Source of the DNA: QALR01 sp900552255
GTDB lineage: Bacteria; Bacillota; Clostridia; Oscillospirales; CAG-272
Direction of reading: 5' to 3'
Assembly: GCA_048526005.1 (NCBI GenBank)
Contig: DBFVEH010000002.1
Location: 23,566-87,565 of the forward strand
DNA: 64,000 bases
The notes beneath the pieces were generated by a model. That model saw nothing but the letters and a program-made list of their open reading frames with translations, was not told the origin of the DNA and did not search any database. Numbering within the stretch: position 1 is the first letter of the stretch; every line of letters starts with the position of its first letter. Positions 1 to 8,556 of this stretch are shown here, one piece after another. Both the position numbers and the translations under genes were made by a program.

Positions 1-2138
1 TAATCCTCAAATGCACCCGATGTATAGGTGTTTATGGCATCGGCAAGATCTCCGAAAAGTTGTTTATAGTCTACAATATAACCAAAATCCTTGCTTTCGC
101 CATCAAGGCGGTTAACGCGGCATATCGCCTGGAACAAACCGTGGTCGTGCATCGCTTTGTCAATATAGAGATAAGTGCAAGGAGGAGCGTCAAAGCCCGT
201 AAGAAGTTTGTCAACTACAATGAGCAATTTCATATTTGCCGGTTCTTCGACAAACTTTCTCTTTGCTTCTTTCTCAAACTCTTCCACGTCCTGACCGCCG
301 AGCATCTTCTGATAAATATCGTACTTTTCAAATGTTTCGGTTTCTTCGTCATCACTTACCGTATCCGTGCGCAGGTCACCTGCCTGCGGTTCATATGAAC
401 TGATAATTGCACACTTTTTGAAGCCTATTTGCTGAAAAATCTCATAGTATTTGCAAGCGGAATAAACCGAGCCGGCAACGAGTATTGCATTTCCGTTGCC
501 ATCCATCAGGCGAGGTTTCGTTTCAAAGTCAAATTGAATATCAAGCGCAATTTTTTCAAGGCGAGAGCGTGAGGAAAATACCTTCTGCATCGTTGCCCAC
601 ATGGATTTCAGTCTTGCCTGTGCGCGAGGGGTTAGTCCTCTTGTCTTGATTTCAAACCATGTGTCTATCTTGTCCTGGGACTTGATCTCCTGTGGAATAT
701 CACGGTATTCATAGCGAAGATCGAGCACAACGCCGTCGCGTACTGCCTCATCAAATTTATAGGTGTGAATATATCCGCCAAAGGTTTCAAGACTTGTCTT
801 TTTGTCTTTTTTGAGCAGAGGCGTACCTGTGCATCCGACAAAAATACCGTTCGGAATAATCGTTTTCATGGCGGCATGTAGCTTGCCCGACTGCGTGCGG
901 TGGCATTCGTCCACAAATACGATGAAGTCTCCCTTGGCACAATAGTTTTCGGGCAATGATGCCTTGATCTCCTCAATATATTTGTCAATATCCTTGTCGG
1001 TCACTTCGCCACCCTTTTTGCCGAACTTGTGAATCAAAGAGCAGATCAGACGGTCGTCAAAGGCATTCAAACGCTTCACAAGATCATTGCCGCTTTTGGT
1101 GCGCACAATGGTTTCATCAACGCCCTTGTATGCTTTCTCAATCTGATCGTCGAGTTCCTCACGGTCGGTGACAATCAAAACACGGGCATTCGGGTTGTTT
1201 GAAAGAAGCCACTTGGACAGCCATATCATAGTAAGAGTCTTTCCGCTGCCTTGTGTGTGCCAGATGATGCCGCCGCGTTTTTCTTCGGTCAAACGGTACT
1301 GCGCGCGCTTGATGGCATAATACTGATTGTAGCGGCAAACCTTTTTTATCCCTTTATCAAAAATGATAAAGTTGTGGATCAGGTCAAGAAAACGCTTTTT
1401 GTAGAATATAGCATAAAGCTGCTTGTCCAAAGGATGTTCAATCGCCTTGCTTTTTTCTTCAATCAGCACATCGGTTTCATTCCGTTCTTCCGGGAATTCG
1501 CCAAAACCGTCATCCTGCCATTCATAATAATGCTTTTCGGGAGTGAGAAGCGTTCCGTAGCGCAAGCCCTCGCTGTCGTTTCCTGCCATGCAGAACTGTA
1601 TTGTGGTAAAGAATTTTTCGATAAAATGCGCTGTTTGGTTGGTCAGATTCTGCCTGATTCCCTCGGAGACCGAAATGCTACTGCGCTTGAGTTCTATTAC
1701 GGCGAGCGCAATTCCGTTTACATACACGACAAGATCAGGGCGCTTTGTATTGTTGCCGACGACCGTGACCTCTTCGGCAATGGCAAAATCATTTTCTGCG
1801 GGATTTTCAAAATTGATAAAAAAGACCGTTTTCGGAGCTTCGCCGGCTTCTTCGGAAATCTTTGCCCCATATTTGAGCAGACGGTACACCTCTTTGTTGG
1901 CATCGTACAAGCCACGCTGGAGGTTGCCCGCCGTGCGGATAAGCTCGTCAATGGCACGACGCGCCGGCTTGTCCGAATAATCGCCCTTTCCCGTCAGATA
2001 TGTATAAAGGCACTCCTGCATAATATTGCTGTTTTCACTGTCATGCAGGTCGCCAAGATATGTATAATGGAGTTTGTCCACAAAGAATTTGACGACACGG
2101 TTTTGTGTTACTTTTTCTATTTGGTCGATGTGAGGCAT
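1..2138 (-). CDS. hsdR: Type I restriction enzyme subunit R (HsdR), C-terminus cut by window edge
   Basis: Restriction and translocation subunit of a type I restriction-modification enzyme. It cuts unmodified DNA after ATP-driven translocation by the HsdR2M2S1 complex. Translating the minus strand from the ATG at 2138 gives about 712 open residues. The N-terminal PD-(D/E)xK-type nuclease region shows RPDLVVY followed by VIELKR (about residues 130-150). A Walker A HTQGSGKT lies near residue 296, a DEAD-like DECHR near 409 and the helicase motif TGTPLL soon after. The start is fixed by AGGAGG 7 bases upstream and by the typical MPHIDQIEKVTQ opening. It is the last gene of the hsdM-hsdS-FRG-hsdR operon, 22 bp behind the FRG gene. 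The 3' end lies outside the window. Function is assigned with high confidence from motifs and context. Confidence 0.95.
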   Translation of the reverse strand, partial: MPHIDQIEKVTQNRVVKFFVDKLHYTYLGDLHDSENSNIMQECLYTYLTGKGDYSDKPARRAIDELIRTAGNLQRGLYDANKEVYRLLKYGAKISEEAGEAPKTVFFINFENPAENDFAIAEEVTVVGNNTKRPDLVVYVNGIALAVIELKRSSISVSEGIRQNLTNQTAHFIEKFFTTIQFCMAGNDSEGLRYGTLLTPEKHYYEWQDDGFGEFPEERNETDVLIEEKSKAIEHPLDKQLYAIFYKKRFLDLIHNFIIFDKGIKKVCRYNQYYAIKRAQYRLTEEKRGGIIWHTQGSGKTLTMIWLSKWLLSNNPNARVLIVTDREELDDQIEKAYKGVDETIVRTKSGNDLVKRLNAFDDRLICSLIHKFGKKGGEVTDKDIDKYIEEIKASLPENYCAKGDFIVFVDECHRTQSGKLHAAMKTIIPNGIFVGCTGTPLLKKDKKTSLETFGGYIHTYKFDEAVRDGVVLDLRYEYRDIPQEIKSQDKIDTWFEIKTRGLTPRAQARLKSMWATMQKVFSSRSRLEKIALDIQFDFETKPRLMDGNGNAILVAGSVYSACKYYEIFQQIGFKKCAIISSYEPQAGDLRTDTVSDDEETETFEKYDIYQKMLGGQDVEEFEKEAKRKFVEEPANMKLLIVVDKLLTGFDAPPCTYLYIDKAMHDHGLFQAICRVNRLDGESKDFGYIVDYKQLFGDLADAINTYTSGAFED

Positions 2139-2160
2139 TCGTTTTCCTCCTTTAATGAAA

Positions 2161-3207
2161 TTAAACATTATCCTTCAAGTATTGAGCAACTTTATCCACT
2201 TCAGGAAATAAAGACGCTTCATGTATTCCCAAAAAAGCAAGTTCTTTTAGAATAGCATTTTGATTATGTATTTTGATACTTATATGACTCAAATTTTTTA
2301 ACTTTTCTGTCGCTTCATTGCTGTTTTCGCTTAAACCGTTAATTATAAAAGCTCCATCTTGTTTAAGTATTCGTCCATTTGTTTTATTTGGTTGTACAAA
2401 TAACGGTTGTAATAAATCAATAGGTCTAAGTTCTCTTTTGAATGAAGGTAATTCAGTTGTTATTTCATGAAAGAAGCGTTCTACAATATCATCGCTATAA
2501 CGAGAGCCTCCAGAGATCTGTTTAAATTTCCCGATAGATAAATAACTATTGGTGGCTGTCAGTAGTTTTTCTTTGTCTCTTTGACCGAATTTTGCTATAC
2601 AAGAAAGAAGCAGTGCTCTGTCACTATCTGAATAAACCACATCTTGATGCAATACTGGAAAGACTATAACTTCGCCTTCTGTTGAAGCATCGCATTTTTT
2701 ACAACCATAGTTTTTGCATGCAAAATATAATGCTACCAAAGGATTTGAAGTAACATCTAATAATCGTGTTGGACAATCATAGTGTTGCATTGTCACTAAT
2801 TTGTCCAAGTGTGAACTATATTGAAAATGTTGAGGGCATTGAACCATGATTTCGTGATAATAGAAATCTTCATTGTTCCAATTGTTCCCTCTAAAGGCAC
2901 TCGGCAACAATGAAAACGAGGATTTATAGTGCCCACGATAATAAAATTGGTAATTATATTTTTCTTTTTCTTTATTTAAATTAAATTCCCCAAGAACCAC
3001 CTTGTTATAGTTGATTTTCTCTAAATTCACAGATTTTTGTTCTAAAATGATTTGATAGTATTCTCTCAGTGAATTCTTTATATTATCATTGCTACTCAAA
3101 AATTGTAATAATTCTTTCTGTTGACGTGCAATGTCATCTTGATTGCTTGTCAAATCATTAATAATATCGATATATTCAGACACTGTTGATATTGTTCTTG
3201 TATTCAT
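2161..3207 (-). CDS. FRG-domain protein inside the restriction operon
   Basis: 348-residue protein with an FRG domain, a family named for its conserved F-x-R-G motif and without a settled biochemical role. Seen here: FYYRGH at residues 88-93, LLPSAFR just after it, then QHYDCPTRLLD at 141-151 followed by NPLVALYFACK, the usual second block of the family. The N-terminal 80 residues are polar and helical. There is no signal peptide or membrane segment. The gene lies between hsdS (plus a small broken ORF) and hsdR on the same strand, only 22 bp from hsdR, so it is almost certainly co-transcribed. That position suggests an accessory defence or control function, which is inference. It is more AT-rich than the hsd genes around it, which suggests separate acquisition. 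The ribosome binding site is weak (AAGGTGAAGGTGA). Confidence 0.85.
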   Translation of the reverse strand: MNTRTISTVSEYIDIINDLTSNQDDIARQQKELLQFLSSNDNIKNSLREYYQIILEQKSVNLEKINYNKVVLGEFNLNKEKEKYNYQFYYRGHYKSSFSLLPSAFRGNNWNNEDFYYHEIMVQCPQHFQYSSHLDKLVTMQHYDCPTRLLDVTSNPLVALYFACKNYGCKKCDASTEGEVIVFPVLHQDVVYSDSDRALLLSCIAKFGQRDKEKLLTATNSYLSIGKFKQISGGSRYSDDIVERFFHEITTELPSFKRELRPIDLLQPLFVQPNKTNGRILKQDGAFIINGLSENSNEATEKLKNLSHISIKIHNQNAILKELAFLGIHEASLFPEVDKVAQYLKDNV

Positions 3208-3234
3208 TCACCTTCACCTTTACTTTAAACATTT

Positions 3235-3450
3235 TTACTTAACAATTGCTTTAATTCTTCTTTTTAACTGAGCAATAAGGTCTTTTTCGTCTTTGCGTAT
3301 TACAAGTGACTTATGCGAGATATCAAAGTGCTACCTTGTTGTATCGTTCTTAAATGCTTCCTCACACAACAAATTATAACATGTTTGCCTAATGCCTGCG
3401 CATATCCAGTCTTGGGATAAGTAGCAAATTGGGTAATCTTTTGCTCTCAC
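3235..3450 (-). pseudogene. Small ORF with in-frame amber stop between hsdS and the FRG gene
   Basis: Unrecognised. Starting from a GTG at 3450, preceded by a GAAAGGA-type ribosome binding site, the minus strand encodes 39 residues opening MRAKDYPICYLSQDW. It then meets a TAG at 3331-3333 and continues in the same frame for 31 more residues (HFDISHKSLVIRKDEKDL and onward), ending IKAIVK before a TAA at 3235. The text on both sides looks protein-like (charged, no further stops). This suggests a 71-residue protein interrupted by one nonsense change; a TGG to TAG change would be enough. The ORF starts 36 bp after hsdS on the same strand. It could instead be a genuine 39-residue peptide, or no gene at all. 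Family unknown. Confidence 0.45.
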
Positions 3451-3485
3451 AGTATTTTCCTTTCGTTTTGTGAAATCTGGAAGTG

Positions 3486-5288
3486 TTACGAATACAGTTG
3501 ATAAGACATATTTATGGCTCTTGCTATATCTGCATCGCTAAAATACGCTTTTTTTAATTTTGCGTTCCATTCGGAATTTGATCGAATCAATTCCTTGACA
3601 GAATCAACAGATATTTCGACGCCTTCGTTTCGCAAATCACAAATAGCCATATCAATCGTTGCGTATAATTCCAACTCGTTGACACTAACATATTTGAAAT
3701 TTGAGACCAACCAATCAATATCCGATTGCATTTGCCATTTTTCAACGTAACTTAATGCGGTGTCTATTTCCTTTCCCTTTGAAAAAGAGGTGCCTTGGGG
3801 GGTTGTAGTAGCAGAAACATAGCCATTTTTCTTTGCAATGGGCTCACCGCCTTTATAACGGATTTCATCTGCATAAGGACCAGCCGCTTTTTTCTTGAAT
3901 TCAGAAGTATCTGCTTCTTGTTTTCTTCTCAAAAGATACAACAGTTTTTGTACTTTTTTTCTGCCAAGCGGATATTTTTCAGAATAGAAAGAATTAACGA
4001 TTGCCGCAATCATAACTGCATCATCAAACTTATGGTTATGACCTGTTTTAGTTTCAATCAAGTTGTCTTGTTCCGCGGTGATATCTGAAATGGTTTCTTT
4101 TTCAACCAATCTGATTTTTCCGGTCAGTAGTTGTTGCATCATGCCTTGCTTGATCTTTTTGGCTTTGTCCAACTTACGCTGATGAAGGGTGATAAGGTTG
4201 TCGAGTGCGCGGAAAAATGCGCCGATTGCGGCTTGTTCCTCTACATCTTGTGGCACTGCAATAATGGCACTTGCAACAACATCAGAGTTTATTGATTCAA
4301 ATGTTGAACCGGCAGCGAGTTTTTTCCAATGACCGTCTGTATCCATTTTCACAAGTGTTTGATAAATAAATTCATCGCCTTTAATTCCTGCCACACCACG
4401 CCCTAAAACTACATCATAAGCGGTTTTGCCCATTGCTCCAGCAGGAGCACGGACACTCATTATTAAATCCCCTGCTTCTGCTGTTTTGGTTTTCTGTGTT
4501 GTCCAAACGCGGGGACAAACCCAACCGTTTTTCAAGTCAGCATTTCCTTGAACGAGAATATATTTTGATGGAACATCACTATATGTAGCCCCGTCAGGAG
4601 ATTGTCCCATAGTTATTTGACACACTTCCCCTAACTTTCGCTGTTCCCAAGCGCCAGTAAAACCTGGCAAACGCATTTTAGGAGTTGTCTCGCCATTCTG
4701 CGGGAACATTTGTTGCAAGCAGGTAGCTTTGATTGACTTGTATTTCTCAATCAGCTTTTCCAACGAGGAAATCAACTCGTCCACATCCGAAAGTGCCTCG
4801 GCAATGCGTTTTTGTTCGGGAAGAGGGGGTAAAGGGCAAATCAAAGGTAAAATATGCTTGTTATTTATTTGGGGAACAGATGTAGTATCCGCTATTTGCC
4901 ACAATTCTTTTTTAACTAAGAAGTAATAGAAAAATTCTGAATTTGCCAATTCACTTGTTAAGGTAATTGACATTATATTAGTATCAAAAAAAGATGATTC
5001 TCTTAAAATTCTAACTTTATTTGTTGCTATTGCCGCTCCTCTTTTTGGGAAAATTATGCTTCCGCTTTGTACTGGACGCTCGTACTTAATCTTATAGGGA
5101 GTTTGATCTTGATATTTTATTGAGTTGTTCAGTTGCTCAACCTTATAATATGGGATATTGCCATTATCAAATATTAATTTTGAGGGTGATTCACCATTTG
5201 TTACATATCCAAGGTCTTTTATACATATTATTCCCCAATCTTCCGGAATCACCCCGATCTCGGTTTGCTTATATCCCGGCTTCACCAT
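3486..5288 (-). CDS. hsdS: Type I restriction specificity subunit S (HsdS) with extra C-terminal domain
   Basis: DNA-recognition subunit of the type I enzyme. It sets the bipartite target site for both methylation and cleavage. The protein has 600 residues, where about 400 is usual. Two target-recognition halves are visible. The first starts VIPEDWG and ends in PPLPEQKRIAEAL and a coiled coil (about residues 153-190). The second starts WEQRKLGEV and ends in VEEQAAIGAFFRALDNL and a coiled coil (about 345-395). Residues 405-600 form an added domain with RKKVQKLLYLLRRKQE and KKKAAGPYADEIRYKGGE. This resembles the opening of Panacea/SocA-like (DUF4065) domains; the resemblance is my reading and has not been searched. 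The start overlaps the hsdM stop by 7 bp, so translation is coupled. Confidence 0.93.
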   Translation of the reverse strand: MVKPGYKQTEIGVIPEDWGIICIKDLGYVTNGESPSKLIFDNGNIPYYKVEQLNNSIKYQDQTPYKIKYERPVQSGSIIFPKRGAAIATNKVRILRESSFFDTNIMSITLTSELANSEFFYYFLVKKELWQIADTTSVPQINNKHILPLICPLPPLPEQKRIAEALSDVDELISSLEKLIEKYKSIKATCLQQMFPQNGETTPKMRLPGFTGAWEQRKLGEVCQITMGQSPDGATYSDVPSKYILVQGNADLKNGWVCPRVWTTQKTKTAEAGDLIMSVRAPAGAMGKTAYDVVLGRGVAGIKGDEFIYQTLVKMDTDGHWKKLAAGSTFESINSDVVASAIIAVPQDVEEQAAIGAFFRALDNLITLHQRKLDKAKKIKQGMMQQLLTGKIRLVEKETISDITAEQDNLIETKTGHNHKFDDAVMIAAIVNSFYSEKYPLGRKKVQKLLYLLRRKQEADTSEFKKKAAGPYADEIRYKGGEPIAKKNGYVSATTTPQGTSFSKGKEIDTALSYVEKWQMQSDIDWLVSNFKYVSVNELELYATIDMAICDLRNEGVEISVDSVKELIRSNSEWNAKLKKAYFSDADIARAINMSYQLYS

Positions 5289-7726
5289 TTGAATCCCATC
5301 CTTTCGAGATGTGCTTTCACTTTCGCTTCGTAATCTTCCACGCTCTTTTCAAGTTCGGGCAGCGTATTTTCATACCGCTCGGCAAGTTCGGCGATACGCC
5401 CCGCAATCTCGTGGGAGGTCGTTACATAGAGCGCTTTGATTCCTTCAAAAATGGTATAGTACCACTTGCGGTTGATCAGAAGCTCCTTGATCTCGTCCAT
5501 CGTCAGTTTGGCATACTTCGCTTTGCAGGCTTCATCAAGCGCGGCGTTCAACTCCTTTACGATCTTGCTGTATTTCTTCACCTTATCGCAAAGCTCGGTG
5601 TATTCTAGCAGAACACGGTATTCCTCGCTGTCAGGAGCGGTCTTTTTCAATTCTTTGAGCTTGGCAGATACCGCTTTCATATCTACCGCATCCTTGTCGT
5701 TCAGGCAGTCGGAAAGAACGCCGTCCTCTGCGGTGTGTTCTTCGTTCATCTCGTCAAGTCGGCTCTGCGTTTCATCGGCAACCGCCTGCGCTTCGTCGAT
5801 CTTCGCACGCTCTGTGGCAAAGAATGCGGCCTCGACCAACGACTTGGGAATCAGCTTGCCTTCCCAGCCCTTGATCTTTTGCTTTTCCTTCTTTGTCTTT
5901 TTGTCTTCTGTTACCTCTATAATGAGTTCAGTTTCTCTTGCCGCTCCATATCCATCCTGCACAAGTATGAAGATGTCGTCAGCCATCGTCTCCTGCCAAT
6001 AGGAAAGGAGAACCTGATAAACGTCATACTTGTCCACAAGTTTCATGTCGGCATACTGTGCAATGAGTGCTTCCGCAAGCCTGATGATGTATTTTTTGAT
6101 ATTTACCGATTCGTTGATATTACGCAGACCGTTGTCCACCTCGTTTTTCCAGGCGTCGAATGCCATATCAATACGCTCTGCGTATGCATTGAATTCCTCG
6201 TCGGAATATATCGTGCTTCGGATATCGTCTTTTTCGATATTCAGCTTATAGTAACCGTTACGCAAAGGAGAAAACAGCTTATTTTTCAGATTTGGAAAAA
6301 GCGTCCAATACTTTTCCATGGAATCAACATCTGCCGCCGGAATCCCGCCATGCAGATGCGCGTCGATATCCTGTAAATCTTCCGGTTCGGAACTGTCAAT
6401 ATAGCGAGGAATGTTCAGATTGTAATCATTTTTGACCTTGATCTCCTCATTCGGCACAAAACGGGCATACTTCGGGTCTGTCCCGATCCGCTCGTTGAAG
6501 GTGGTGACGATTTTATAAATATCACGCTCACGCAAACGGTTCTTATTGCCGTCCTTGACATAATCGTGGCTTGCGTCGATCATAAAAATGCCCTGACGCT
6601 CGTCGGCGTCGGATTTGTCAATGACGATAATGCACGCAGGAATACCCGTGCCGTAGAAGAGGTTGGCGGGCAGACCGATGATTCCCTTGATATATCCCTT
6701 GTCGATGACGGCTTTGCGAATGGTCGCCTCTGCGTTTCCCCTGAACAGAACGCCGTGCGGCAGAATGATCGCCGCTTTACCTGTGGATTTGAGGGATTTT
6801 AGAATGTGCAGGAGCCAAGCAAAATCACCGTTCTTTTCGGGCGGTTCTGCGCCGTAACCCGTAAATCTACCGTAGTCCTTGACCCCGTCCGTCCAGTTTT
6901 TCAGCGAAAAGGGCGGGTTGGCAACTGCAAAATCAAAGCGACGGAGCACGGAATCATCTTTATCGTCTTTATAATGAGGGTCGGAAAACGTATTTCCGGC
7001 GTATATTTCTCCCGTTGCTTTATTGTGCAGAACAAGGTTCATTTTTGCAAGACCGGCAGTGGTGATCTCTTTTTCCTGACCGTAAATGGCTACATCTATG
7101 GGAGCCTCATCTGCCGCTCTGATTAGCAGGGAACCGGAGCCGCAGGCGGGGTCATAGACCGATGTATCCGGGTCGGTTACCTTATCAATCCCGATAACCT
7201 TTGCAAGAATACGGGAAACCTCGGCGGGAGTATAGAATTGTCCTTTGCTCTTTCCGCTCTCCGTAGCAAAGTTGCGCATCAGATATTCGTATGCGTCACC
7301 GAGAATATCATCCCCGCCTGCTTTATTGTTCTTGAAATCAAATTCCGGACGCTGAAAAATGGCGATCAGACCGGTGAGCTTGTCTACCATTTCCTGACCC
7401 TTGCCGAGCTTTGCCTCGTCATTGAAATGCGCGTTATCTATCACTCCGCGAAGATTATTGTTTTCGGCTTCAGCGAGTTTTGCAATCACCTTGTCCATTT
7501 CTTCGCCAATATTTTTGTTTCCCTTGAGTGCAATAAGGTCGTCAAAACTTCCGCCTTCAGGGACGGTGATGTCTGCATATTTGACACCCTTGAACTTATC
7601 GGTAACATATTTGACAAACAGAAGTGTCAGTATGTAATCCTTATACTGCGAGGCATCCATTCCGCCTCTGAGTTTATCGCAACTTGCCCACAGGGAGCTG
7701 TATAATTCATTCTTTTTGATTGCCAT
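5282..7726 (-). CDS. hsdM: Type I restriction-modification methyltransferase subunit M (HsdM)
   Basis: Adenine-N6 DNA methyltransferase subunit, which with HsdS forms the modification enzyme. 814 residues from the chosen start MAIKKNELYSS. The HsdM N-terminal helical domain is followed by GQFYTP (162-167), the AdoMet-binding motif DPACGSG (192-198) and the catalytic NPPF (270-273). A long C-terminal part contains a charged helical, probably coiled-coil region. An upstream in-frame start at 7759 would overlap the HTH gene. The ATG at 7726 is preferred because it follows GCAGGAAAATAATT directly behind the HTH stop and gives the family's usual N-terminus. The 3' end overlaps hsdS by 7 bp. Operon: HTH, hsdM, hsdS, broken ORF, FRG, hsdR. 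Confidence 0.95.
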   Translation of the reverse strand: MAIKKNELYSSLWASCDKLRGGMDASQYKDYILTLLFVKYVTDKFKGVKYADITVPEGGSFDDLIALKGNKNIGEEMDKVIAKLAEAENNNLRGVIDNAHFNDEAKLGKGQEMVDKLTGLIAIFQRPEFDFKNNKAGGDDILGDAYEYLMRNFATESGKSKGQFYTPAEVSRILAKVIGIDKVTDPDTSVYDPACGSGSLLIRAADEAPIDVAIYGQEKEITTAGLAKMNLVLHNKATGEIYAGNTFSDPHYKDDKDDSVLRRFDFAVANPPFSLKNWTDGVKDYGRFTGYGAEPPEKNGDFAWLLHILKSLKSTGKAAIILPHGVLFRGNAEATIRKAVIDKGYIKGIIGLPANLFYGTGIPACIIVIDKSDADERQGIFMIDASHDYVKDGNKNRLRERDIYKIVTTFNERIGTDPKYARFVPNEEIKVKNDYNLNIPRYIDSSEPEDLQDIDAHLHGGIPAADVDSMEKYWTLFPNLKNKLFSPLRNGYYKLNIEKDDIRSTIYSDEEFNAYAERIDMAFDAWKNEVDNGLRNINESVNIKKYIIRLAEALIAQYADMKLVDKYDVYQVLLSYWQETMADDIFILVQDGYGAARETELIIEVTEDKKTKKEKQKIKGWEGKLIPKSLVEAAFFATERAKIDEAQAVADETQSRLDEMNEEHTAEDGVLSDCLNDKDAVDMKAVSAKLKELKKTAPDSEEYRVLLEYTELCDKVKKYSKIVKELNAALDEACKAKYAKLTMDEIKELLINRKWYYTIFEGIKALYVTTSHEIAGRIAELAERYENTLPELEKSVEDYEAKVKAHLERMGFKW

Positions 7727-7728
7727 AA

Positions 7729-7923
7729 TTATTTTCCTGCCTTCCCGCTCTTGACCCACTCATCGACCTCGGCGGTTTTGAACTTCCAATTGCGTCCCAT
7801 CTTATGTGCGGGGAGACCCTTTTCGCTGATCCATGTGAGCAGGGTATCGCGGCTGATGCCGAGATAGGCGCAGATTTCTTTCGTGGAATACCAACGATCC
7901 GAGTTTTGCATGATATCTTGCAT
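7729..7923 (-). CDS. Small excisionase/MerR-like helix-turn-helix protein heading the restriction operon
   Basis: 64-residue DNA-binding protein of the excisionase-like HTH_17 type. WYSTKEICAYLGISRDTLLTWI forms the helix-turn-helix, followed by a wing-like HKMGRNWKFKTAEVDEWV. No enzymatic domain. It ends 2 bases before the hsdM ATG, so it is the first gene of the hsd operon and probably controls it. Delaying restriction until modification is established is a common purpose of such genes, but that role is inferred. A TATAAT-like -10 box lies at 7951-7956 on the minus strand, with no convincing -35. A longer in-frame start upstream is less likely because the HTH alignment begins at this methionine. 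Confidence 0.8.
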   Translation of the reverse strand: MQDIMQNSDRWYSTKEICAYLGISRDTLLTWISEKGLPAHKMGRNWKFKTAEVDEWVKSGKAGK

Positions 7924-8190
7924 TTCTTACACTCCTGTTCGGTAGATACAATTATACACAATAAGTATGGCATAAAAATCGTCTGAATGCAATAGGGAAC
8001 TGTCGATTTTCATAGGAAATGCGTAGAATCTTGCATTTTTAGGCGTATTGAAGTAGAAAGAGCGGCCTGCGTGTGAAGAGTATAGACGGCATTTTGATTT
8101 CTTGTGTTTGTTGAAATGTTGAGATCGAATCGTCTCGAATGACAGAAAAATGTGTTATGCTATGGTTGAGAAGGCGGAAGAGGTGATTTT

Positions 8191-8556
8191 ATGAAGCGGA
8201 ATGCAATGGAAGAGTTGAAAAAATGGCAGGCCGATCCCGAACGCAAGCCGATGGTATTGCGCGGTGCCAGACAGGTCGGAAAGACCTGGCTGATGAAGGA
8301 GTTCGGGCAGAACTGCTATGATAATTTCGTCTATTTCAACTTCGACGAAGAGGACGAGCTGAAGTCCATTTTTGAAACGAACAAGAATCCCGCAAGGATC
8401 ATCGAGCTTCTCTCCATGATCTCCGGGAGCAAAATTCAGTCCGGCAAAACGCTGATCATTTTTGATGAGATACAGGAATGCCCCGAAGCGCTGAACACGC
8501 TGAAATATTTCAGGGAAAAAGCAAAGGACTTACGTATCACAGCAAAGGTTGGATGA
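8191..8556 (+). pseudogene. AAA_14/DUF4143-type ATPase, truncated after about 116 codons
   Basis: N-terminal fragment of an ATPase of the AAA_14 (DUF4143-associated) family, proteins normally around 400 residues. Visible are the family opening KRNAMEELKKW, Walker A GARQVGKTWL (about residues 25-34), FNFDEED and Walker B LIIFDEIQECP. The text stops making family sense after YFREKAKDLRIT and a TGA follows within a few codons. The sensor region and the whole DUF4143 nuclease-like half are missing. The break is where the AT-rich protease gene begins, so the two genes were joined by a deletion or rearrangement (or by assembly). GAGGTGATTTT before the ATG is a good ribosome binding site, so a short peptide is probably still made. 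Stop and next start overlap (TTGGATGA). Confidence 0.8.

Noticed and set aside
1251..2255. A 334-codon plus-strand frame opposite hsdR
   Set aside because: hsdR motifs run continuously on the other strand, from MPHIDQIEK through Walker A and DECH; this frame is a shadow.
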